From the NCBI GenBank assembly GCA_937871605.1, contig CALMRM010000176.1, forward strand, positions 1 through 5,083: a DNA stretch of 5,083 nt, written 5' to 3'. Made by a program: the position numbers and the translations under genes. The first letter of the stretch is position 1, and each line of letters begins with the position of its first letter. Positions 1 through 5,083 of the stretch are shown one piece after another. Under the pieces are notes generated by a model. It made no database searches. It was given only the letters and a program-made list of their open reading frames with translations, and was not told the DNA's origin. Source of the stretch: an uncultured Terriglobus sp. GTDB lineage: Bacteria; Acidobacteriota; Terriglobia; Terriglobales; Acidobacteriaceae.

Positions 1-1
1 G

Positions 2-622
2 ACGCAGGCCGCGCTGCTGGAAGCCATGCAGGAGCGCAGCTGCACGGTGCGCGGCCATGTGTACCAGCTACCTGCGCCGTTCTTTGTGCTGGCAACGCAG
101 AACCCCATCGAGTTGGAGGGCACGTATCCGCTGCCGGAGGCGCAGCTGGACCGCTTCCTGTTCAATTCACTGCTGGACTATCTCAGCCCTGCGGACGAGT
201 TGAAGGTCGTGGACCTGACGACGGCGACGCGCGTGGCAAAGATCACAGCTGTGACCAGCGCAGAGGAACTGCTCGGCTTTCAACAACTGGTGCGGCAGGT
301 GCCCATTGCAGAGTCGCTGGCGAAGTATGTGGTCGATCTGGTCCGCGCTACGCGGCACAAAAGTGACAACGCGCCAGACTTTGTGAAGAAGTACGTCAGC
401 TACGGCGGCAGCATTCGGGCGGCGCAGTTTATCGTCTTGGCGGCCAAGGCGCGGGCACTGTCGCGCAAACGCTACCACGTGGCCTATGAAGACATTTGCG
501 CGGTGGCCGTGCCGGTGTTGCGCCACCGCATCCTGCTGAACTTTCACGCTGAATCCGAGCGCATCGATACGGATACCATCCTGAACCGTTTGATTGCGGC
601 CATCCAGCGGCCAAGGGAGTAG
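2..622 (+). CDS. moxR: MoxR-family AAA+ ATPase, 3' part (5' end outside window)
   Basis: This is the C-terminal 206 codons of a MoxR-type AAA+ ATPase. The reading frame is open from base 2, so the ATG at 26 is an internal methionine, not the start. The visible part opens with TQAALLEAMQE, which in this family directly follows Walker B. Next come sensor 1 (LATQNP, about 89-106), the conserved ELEGTYPLPEAQLDRF stretch with the arginine-finger region (about 110-157), and the helical lid with the sensor 2 arginine in YGGSIRAAQF (Arg codon 416-418). It ends in a winged-helix-like tail, YHVAYEDICAVAVPVLRHRILLNFHAESERI. MoxR proteins usually have about 320-350 residues, so Walker A and B and the true start lie upstream. 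MoxR ATPases form cytoplasmic hexamers that act as chaperones with VWA-domain partners, and the next two genes encode such partners. The lid motif reads GGSIRA instead of the common GASPRA, which looks like lineage variation. The family call is very secure. The symbol is the family name, and the specific client is unknown. Confidence 0.96.
   Translation, partial: TQAALLEAMQERSCTVRGHVYQLPAPFFVLATQNPIELEGTYPLPEAQLDRFLFNSLLDYLSPADELKVVDLTTATRVAKITAVTSAEELLGFQQLVRQVPIAESLAKYVVDLVRATRHKSDNAPDFVKKYVSYGGSIRAAQFIVLAAKARALSRKRYHVAYEDICAVAVPVLRHRILLNFHAESERIDTDTILNRLIAAIQRPRE
613..619 (+). promoter_or_regulatory. Ribosome binding site of the DUF58 gene
   Basis: AAGGGAG lies 11 bases before the ATG at 631 and runs up to the TAG stop of the MoxR gene (620-622). 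It supports 631 as the start of the DUF58 gene. Because it sits within the last codons of the upstream gene, ribosomes finishing MoxR would uncover it. Confidence 0.55.
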
Positions 623-630
623 GTTCACGG

Positions 631-1536
631 ATGCAGCGCTTTCTCGATCCTGCGGTGCTTGGCACCATCTCCTCGCTGGACCTCTTGGCGAAGACGGTGG
701 TGGACGGCTTTGTGGCGGGGCTGCACCGTTCGCCGGACTTCGGCTTTTCGCAGGAGTTTGCGGAGTATCGCGCGTATGTGCCGGGGGATGACCTGCGCCA
801 CGTGGACTGGAGCCTGTACGGTCGCACAGACCGCACGTACATCAAGCGCTACCGCGGCGAGACGAACAGCCAGCTTACGGTGCTGCTGGATGCGAGCAAC
901 AGCATGGAGTACACCAGCGGTGCCGTTGGCAAGACAGCTCTGCCGAAGAAGATGGACTATGCGCGTTTCATCGCCGCATCGCTGTTCTATCTCGCCATCA
1001 AGAACCAGCGGGATGCGGCGGGGCTCATCGTGTTCGACGACGAGGTGCGCGAGTACATACGGCCCTCTGCGCGACAGGGCCAGCTGGCACGGTTGATGGG
1101 CGGGCTGGAGAACGCGGAACCGCGGGCGCGCACCGACTTTGGCAAACCGCTGCACCACTTTCAGCAGCTGTTGCACCGGCGCGGCATCGCCGTGGTGATC
1201 TCCGACTTTTACGAGAGTCCGGAGGAGGTAGTGCGCACCATTGAGCCGCTGCGCTTCCATGGGAACGAGGTGGTGCTGTTCCACATTCTTGATCCGCAGG
1301 AGGTGCGGCCGGTGATGAGCGGGCCGTCGCTGCTGGTGGACCTAGAGACCGGGCAGCGCATTGAGGTGACACCGGACTACGCGAAGAGCACGTACCGCGC
1401 AAAGATTGACGCGCACATCGATGCATTGCGGTCAAAGACACGGGCCGCGGGCATGGACTACCAGCTGCTCACAACGGACCAGCCACTGGACAGCGCGTTG
1501 CGCGAGTACCTCACGCTGCGTGAGGCGGCGAACTGA
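631..1536 (+). CDS. DUF58 domain protein with VWA-like fold
   Basis: This is a complete 301-residue protein of the DUF58 family, a VWA-like group that nearly always sits beside a MoxR ATPase and is thought to be its partner. The DUF58 signature is at residues 43-78: FAEYRAYVPGDDLRHVDW followed by YGRTDRTYIKRYRGET. The VWA metal site (MIDAS) appears complete: D87-A-S89-N-S91 in LLDASNSM, T168 in RARTDF, and D192 in VVISDF. No signal peptide or membrane helix is visible. It is therefore the short, soluble form, unlike longer DUF58 proteins with two N-terminal helices, and is probably cytoplasmic. The start at 631 has a ribosome binding site at the right distance and gives an N-terminus (FLDPAVLGTISSLDLLAKTVVDGF) typical of the family. 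The gene follows the MoxR stop by 8 bases, and its TGA overlaps the ATG of the BatA-like gene. The family call is firm, but the molecular function is not established for this branch. Confidence 0.95.
   Translation: MQRFLDPAVLGTISSLDLLAKTVVDGFVAGLHRSPDFGFSQEFAEYRAYVPGDDLRHVDWSLYGRTDRTYIKRYRGETNSQLTVLLDASNSMEYTSGAVGKTALPKKMDYARFIAASLFYLAIKNQRDAAGLIVFDDEVREYIRPSARQGQLARLMGGLENAEPRARTDFGKPLHHFQQLLHRRGIAVVISDFYESPEEVVRTIEPLRFHGNEVVLFHILDPQEVRPVMSGPSLLVDLETGQRIEVTPDYAKSTYRAKIDAHIDALRSKTRAAGMDYQLLTTDQPLDSALREYLTLREAAN
1509..1525 (+). promoter_or_regulatory. Palindrome over the ribosome binding site of the BatA-like gene
   Basis: CCTCACGC-T-GCGTGAGG is a perfect palindrome with 8-base arms around one central base. 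As RNA it could fold into a 6-pair stem (CCUCAC/GUGAGG) with a 5-base loop. The 3' arm ends in GAGG (1522-1525), the only Shine-Dalgarno-like sequence before the ATG at 1536 (10-base spacing). It lies inside the last codons of the DUF58 gene. If the stem forms, the site would be masked until ribosomes reading DUF58 open it. The palindrome is seen directly; the regulatory role is inference. Confidence 0.35.
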
Positions 1537-3587
1537 TGGGCTTCCTGGCGCCATGGTTCCTTGGCGGCCTGGCGGCGCTGGGCGTGCCGGTGTTCGTGCA
1601 CCTGCTGCGGCGGCATGTGGCAGTGCCGCGGCCGGTGGGCTCCTTGATGTTTTTTGAGCGTGGCACGCAGAGTTCGCGCAAGCATCGCAGGCTGAAGCAT
1701 TTGCTCTTGTTTGCGCTGCGGGCTGCGCTGTTGCTGCTGGTGGTGCTGGCGTTTGCCCGCCCCTTTGTGCGCAGGCCCGCCAGCGACCGCAGCGGACGGC
1801 TGCTGCTACTCGTGCTGGACAACAGCTTCAGCATGCGTGCGGGCACGCGCTTTGCCGATGCAAAACGTGACGCGCTCGCCCTGCTTGCTGCCAAGCCCGC
1901 GTCGCAGCGCGCGCAGGTCATCGCGTTGGGTGGGGAGGTGCAGGTGCTGACACAGCCGGAGACGGATGCCACGCAGCTGCGCACTGCGCTTGAAGGCGTG
2001 CAGCAGGGCGACGGCCGCGGCAGCTTTGGCGAGCTTGGCCGCGTGGTGCGCACGCTGCATGAGGGCACGCCCGGCGCGGCGGACCTGCACCTGTTCAGTG
2101 ACGTGCAGCGGTCCGCAGCACCGGCGAACTTTGCAGACATGGTGCTGCCACAGGAAACGAAGTTAACCATCCATGCGGTTGGAGGCACTGCGGCTGTACC
2201 CAACTGGACGGTGGCCAGTGTGGATGCGCCCGCGGAACTGGCGGACACCAAGGATACGAAGCGCTCGCGCGTGCTCGCGGTGGTCGCTGGCCTGAATACG
2301 CCTGCCGCGGCGAAAGACGTCTTGCTCGTAGTGAATGGCAAGGTGCTTGCCACCAAGCGCGTGGACGTCCCCGCAAACGGCCGCGCCACGGTGGAGTTCG
2401 CACCGCTCGACGTGGGGTACGGATTCAGCCACTGTGAGGTGCGCGTGGATGCGGGTGACAGTTTTCCGCAGGATGACGCGAGCGTTTTTGCCGTGCGCCG
2501 GTCAGACCCGGAGCGAGTCCTGTTTGTGCGGGGCAACGGTGATACGCGCTCGGAACTGTACTTCGGTGCGGCATTGCAGGCAGCGGCGCAGGCATCCTTC
2601 ACGTTGCAGGCGGTGGCAGCCGGGCAGACAGAGGACATCGACCCGACGCGCTTCGCGTTTGTGGTGCTGGGTGACGCGGTGAGCCTGTCACCCATCTTCG
2701 AGCGCAATCTGCGCGACTACATGGGCAAGGGTGGCAGCGTGCTGGTGGCGCTGGGTACGGGCGCGGGGCACCATGCCGACCTTCCGCTGTGGGGCGGGCA
2801 GGTGCGCGACGTGAAGGAGTACACGCATGGCGGCGCTGCTACCGTGGGCCAGGTGGATTTTACCCATCACGCGTTTGCCGATGCGCAGCCCGGTCGCGAC
2901 AACGGCGGCTGGGCGGGCACGACGGTGCTGTACGCTGCAGTGGTAGATCCTGCAAACGCGCGCGTGGCCGCCAGGCTGAGTGACGGCACACCCCTATTGC
3001 TGGACCGTGCCGTAGGCGAGGGGCACCTGCTCCTGTTCACCACCGGGTTCGATAACCTCACGAACGACCTGCCGCTGCACCCGGTGTTTGTCGCCTTTGT
3101 GGACCGTCTTTCGCGCTACCTGTCAGGCACGGACCGGCTGAGCGGATCGCGCCGGGTGGACAGCTATCTGCAGCTGCGTGCCGCAGGCAGCGCCACGGCA
3201 AACCCTGCCAGCGTAGAGGTGGTGGGCCCGGACGGGCAGCACCCGCTCTCGCTCGCAGAATCCCGCACGGCGCAGGGTATCCGGCTGGAGCGCGCAGGCT
3301 TTTACCAGGTGCGGTTTGCCAGCGGCAAGGATGCCGTGATCGGCGCGAACCCGGACCGGCAGGAGAGCGATCTGCAGCCTATGCCTGCCGACATGCAGGA
3401 GCTGTGGGCAGGTAGCAATGCCGCAGCGTCCAGCGACACAAATCTGTCGGCAAATGCCGCCGTCGCGCACCCGGGTACGCGCCCTGTGACCCTGTGGTGG
3501 TACGTTATGCTGCTTGCATTGCTTGTAGCGGTGGCTGAGATGGCGCTGGCCAGCGGCTACATGGGCTTGCAGCGGGAGGACGCATGA
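1536..3587 (+). CDS. BatA-type membrane protein with VWA domain
   Basis: This is a complete 683-residue inner-membrane protein. Residues 3-24 (FLAPWFLGGLAALGVPVFVHLL) and about 55-74 form two membrane helices of the BatA N-terminal domain. They are joined by a basic loop (RKHRRLKH) that should face the cytoplasm. The VWA domain follows from about residue 88, with D95-N-S97-F-S99 and a later FSD189. The threonine of the metal site has no clear match, and S163 in GRGSFGEL may take its place. Residues about 324-408 (ERVLFVRG ... GGSVLVALG) look like the flavodoxin/glutamine-amidotransferase-like fold of long BatA relatives, with no visible catalytic Cys-His set. A conserved-looking stretch, GEGHLLLFTTGFDNLTNDLPLHPVF (the DN and LHP parts at 506-516), comes later. 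A last helix at about 652-672 leaves a short cytoplasmic tail. The predicted topology puts the VWA and later domains in the periplasm. The start overlaps the DUF58 stop (TGATG), and the end overlaps the next gene (ATGA). It is probably a membrane partner of the MoxR/DUF58 pair; its substrate is unknown. Confidence 0.92.
   Translation: MGFLAPWFLGGLAALGVPVFVHLLRRHVAVPRPVGSLMFFERGTQSSRKHRRLKHLLLFALRAALLLLVVLAFARPFVRRPASDRSGRLLLLVLDNSFSMRAGTRFADAKRDALALLAAKPASQRAQVIALGGEVQVLTQPETDATQLRTALEGVQQGDGRGSFGELGRVVRTLHEGTPGAADLHLFSDVQRSAAPANFADMVLPQETKLTIHAVGGTAAVPNWTVASVDAPAELADTKDTKRSRVLAVVAGLNTPAAAKDVLLVVNGKVLATKRVDVPANGRATVEFAPLDVGYGFSHCEVRVDAGDSFPQDDASVFAVRRSDPERVLFVRGNGDTRSELYFGAALQAAAQASFTLQAVAAGQTEDIDPTRFAFVVLGDAVSLSPIFERNLRDYMGKGGSVLVALGTGAGHHADLPLWGGQVRDVKEYTHGGAATVGQVDFTHHAFADAQPGRDNGGWAGTTVLYAAVVDPANARVAARLSDGTPLLLDRAVGEGHLLLFTTGFDNLTNDLPLHPVFVAFVDRLSRYLSGTDRLSGSRRVDSYLQLRAAGSATANPASVEVVGPDGQHPLSLAESRTAQGIRLERAGFYQVRFASGKDAVIGANPDRQESDLQPMPADMQELWAGSNAAASSDTNLSANAAVAHPGTRPVTLWWYVMLLALLVAVAEMALASGYMGLQREDA
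3575..3579 (+). promoter_or_regulatory. Ribosome binding site of the DUF4175-like gene
   Basis: GGAGG, within GGGAGGA at 3574-3580, lies 4 bases before the ATG at 3584 and inside the last codons of the BatA-like gene. The spacing is on the short side. With the ATGA overlap, this supports 3584 as the start and suggests re-initiation by ribosomes ending the upstream gene. Confidence 0.55.
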
Positions 3588-5083
3588 GCAACCAGCGCGA
3601 TCTGAACGCCTACATTGCACGCGTGCGGCAACGCCTGCAGCTTCGCGCAAGTGTGCGCGGCGCCGTGCTGCTGTTTGCTGCCGCGCTGCTGGGCACGGTG
3701 CTTGCGGTGGTGTACCTGAATCGCGAAGCCTTCCCCACAGACAGTGTGAGCAGGGCACGGCTGCTGCTGGTGGTGGTGTCCGCGGCTGCGGCGGGGTTTG
3801 GCATCGCATGGCCGCTGTTGCGCCTGTCGCGCCAGCGCGCGGTGCAGCGGGCTGAGGCGCAGTTTCCTGCACTAGAAGACAGCCTGACCACGTTTCACCA
3901 GCGACAGGGTACAGGTGCCGACCCCTTTATCGAACTGCTGGCCGCCGACACGCTGCGCCGCACGGAGGCCGCGCCCACCACGTCGTTTGCGCCGCCCGCA
4001 TTGCTGCTGGGGATGAGCCTTGCCGGTGTGCTCTGCCTCCTTGCACTGCTTTGGCTCATCTTTGCAGCGCCGGGCTACCTGGGCTACGGCGCGTCTCTGC
4101 TGTGGCGGGGCGAGCAGAAGTCCGCGCAGCCGCTGTACGGGCTTCACGTCGCGCCCGGTGACGTTGCGGTACGCAGGAACAGCGACCAGTCGATTACCGC
4201 AGAGCTGACCAATCTCCAGCCGGACATGGTGCAGGTATTTGCGCATTTCGCAGGCAGCGACCGTGGGTGGGAGCCTGCGCCGATGCAGCGGCAGGCCTCT
4301 GGCAGCTATCGCTTCACCTTCACCGGCCTGCCGCAGAACGTGGAGTACTACGTGGCAGCGGGACCGCTCACCTCGCCGCATTACACCGTGCGTGTGGTCG
4401 ATCTGCCATCGGTCAAGTCCATGAAGGTGACGTACCACTACCCGAAGTGGACGGGCCTGAAGACAGAGACAGAGGAGCATGCGGGCGATCTGCGTGCCAT
4501 TGAAGGCACCGAGGCCGAGCTGCAGATTGAGATGGATCGGCCACTCAAAGACGGCAACCTGCTGCTTGATAGCGGCAAGACCATCCACTTGACAGGCGGC
4601 GCGGGCAATCGCTACACCGGCACAGTCGCCATGGTGAAGGATGGTGCGTACCACGTGGCCGCCACCGACTCCGGCCAGACCGTGCGCATGTCGGAGGATT
4701 ACTTCATCGCGACCGACAAGGCGGAAGAGCCGCAGATTGCACTGGACAAGCCGGGCCGTGACTACCGTGCCAGCCCGATCGAAGAGGTAGGCCTGCACGT
4801 GCGGGGATTGGCGCAGTTTGGCCTGCGCGACATGCACCTGCACTACTCCGTAAATGGCGGCGCGGACAAGGATGTTGCCATGCTGCGGCAGCCGGGAGCG
4901 CGCAACGCAGACGGCAGCTACACCCTGCGGCTGGAGGACTACAAGCTGCAGCCAGGTGACGTGGTGAGCGTGTATGCCACGGCAAAGGACGGGCATGCCG
5001 AAGCGAAAACCGAGATCAGCTTTATCCAGGCAGAACCGTTCGAGCGCGAGTTCTCGCAGTCGCAGCAGGGCGGTGGTGGCGGC
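3584..5083 (+). CDS. Large DUF4175-like membrane protein, N-terminal 500 residues (runs off window)
   Basis: The frame opens at the ATG overlapping the previous stop (ATGA) and stays open for exactly 500 codons to the window end, so the C-terminus is missing. It starts MSNQRDLNAYIARVRQRLQLRASVRG, an arginine-rich cytoplasmic leader. Three membrane helices follow at about 26-45, 59-79 and 139-161. The 80-138 loop (RQRAVQRAEAQFPALEDSL ... DPFIELLAADTLRRTE) should be cytoplasmic by the positive-inside rule. From about 180 the chain should be periplasmic and appears to form three beta-rich, Ig-like modules: about 183-275 (LHVAPGDVAVRRNSDQSI), 280-380 (starting MKVTYHYPKWTGL) and 383-485. A Q-rich then glycine tract begins at FEREFSQSQQ (486-495) and G496-500. 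In relatives I recall, this linker leads to a long charged, helical region. DUF4175 is the best family match by architecture and the YPxWTGL-type motif. The function is unknown. Its position after MoxR, DUF58 and BatA genes suggests a membrane partner in the same system. Confidence 0.85.
   Translation, partial: MSNQRDLNAYIARVRQRLQLRASVRGAVLLFAAALLGTVLAVVYLNREAFPTDSVSRARLLLVVVSAAAAGFGIAWPLLRLSRQRAVQRAEAQFPALEDSLTTFHQRQGTGADPFIELLAADTLRRTEAAPTTSFAPPALLLGMSLAGVLCLLALLWLIFAAPGYLGYGASLLWRGEQKSAQPLYGLHVAPGDVAVRRNSDQSITAELTNLQPDMVQVFAHFAGSDRGWEPAPMQRQASGSYRFTFTGLPQNVEYYVAAGPLTSPHYTVRVVDLPSVKSMKVTYHYPKWTGLKTETEEHAGDLRAIEGTEAELQIEMDRPLKDGNLLLDSGKTIHLTGGAGNRYTGTVAMVKDGAYHVAATDSGQTVRMSEDYFIATDKAEEPQIALDKPGRDYRASPIEEVGLHVRGLAQFGLRDMHLHYSVNGGADKDVAMLRQPGARNADGSYTLRLEDYKLQPGDVVSVYATAKDGHAEAKTEISFIQAEPFEREFSQSQQGGGGG

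Noticed and set aside
26..28. ATG as a possible start of the MoxR gene
   Set aside because: The frame is open and family-like (TQAALLEA) upstream to the window edge, so this Met is internal in the conserved LLEAMQE motif.
401..421. GGSIRA in place of the common GASPRA in the MoxR lid
   Set aside because: The sensor 2 arginine is kept and the surrounding helix is normal. This looks like ordinary family variation, not a loss of function.
625..1284. 219-codon minus-strand open frame opposite DUF58
   Set aside because: The + strand frame carries the full DUF58 signature and metal site. The antisense product resembles nothing I recognise.
1511..2707. 398-codon open frame on the minus strand opposite the BatA-like gene
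   Set aside because: The product is low-complexity (Ser/Ala/Thr/Arg-rich) with no recognisable domain. It lies wholly opposite a well-supported gene, and such frames are common in GC-rich coding DNA.
3123..3872. 249-codon minus-strand open frame spanning the junction of genes 3 and 4
   Set aside because: Biased Ala/Pro/Arg composition with no domain. It crosses two real + strand genes.
3872..4996. 374-codon open frame on the minus strand opposite the DUF4175-like gene
   Set aside because: The product is rich in Arg, His, Gln and Val, with no family resemblance. The + strand frame is open for 500 codons with membrane helices and family motifs, so the minus frame is its shadow.
5069..5083. 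Glycine-codon run as a possible simple-sequence repeat or phase-variable tract
   Set aside because: Only five codons are visible, with mixed GGC/GGT, and it fits a protein linker. The window ends before its length can be judged.

Overview
The window is a single, gene-dense, GC-rich stretch with every supported gene on the + strand and no intergenic space beyond 8 bases. It reads as the middle of an operon. The protein sequences look most like those of Acidobacteriota of the Terriglobia / Acidobacteriaceae type (Granulicella, Terriglobus and relatives). That is my recollection of family style, for example the MoxR lid, the short DUF58 protein opening with FLDP, and a large protein with an SQSQQ-polyglycine linker. 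It is not a database result.

Layout: (1) positions 2-622 carry the 3' part of a MoxR-family AAA+ ATPase, with the nucleotide-binding Walker motifs lying upstream of the window. (2) 631-1536 is a complete soluble DUF58 / von Willebrand A (VWA)-like protein with an intact metal-binding MIDAS set. (3) 1536-3587 is a complete BatA-type membrane protein, with two N-terminal membrane helices, a VWA domain, a middle alpha/beta domain and a C-terminal membrane helix. (4) 3584-5083 is the first 500 codons of a large DUF4175-like membrane protein, with three membrane helices and then about three beta-sandwich repeats. It is still open at the window end inside a glycine run.

The junctions are 8 bases between genes 1 and 2, a TGATG stop/start overlap between 2 and 3, and an ATGA overlap between 3 and 4. 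This predicts one transcript with translational coupling. A 17-base near-perfect palindrome (1509-1525) lies over the ribosome binding site of gene 3 and could tie its translation to that of gene 2.

Functionally this is a MoxR/VWA chaperone-type locus related to the Bacteroides aerotolerance (Bat) clusters. In the general MoxR model, a hexameric ATPase works with VWA proteins to remodel or load metal into client complexes. Here the inferred arrangement is a cytoplasmic MoxR plus DUF58 pair, and two inner-membrane proteins with large periplasmic parts. The client and the physiological role are unknown. I see no RNA genes, mobile elements, CRISPR arrays, terminators or clear promoters.
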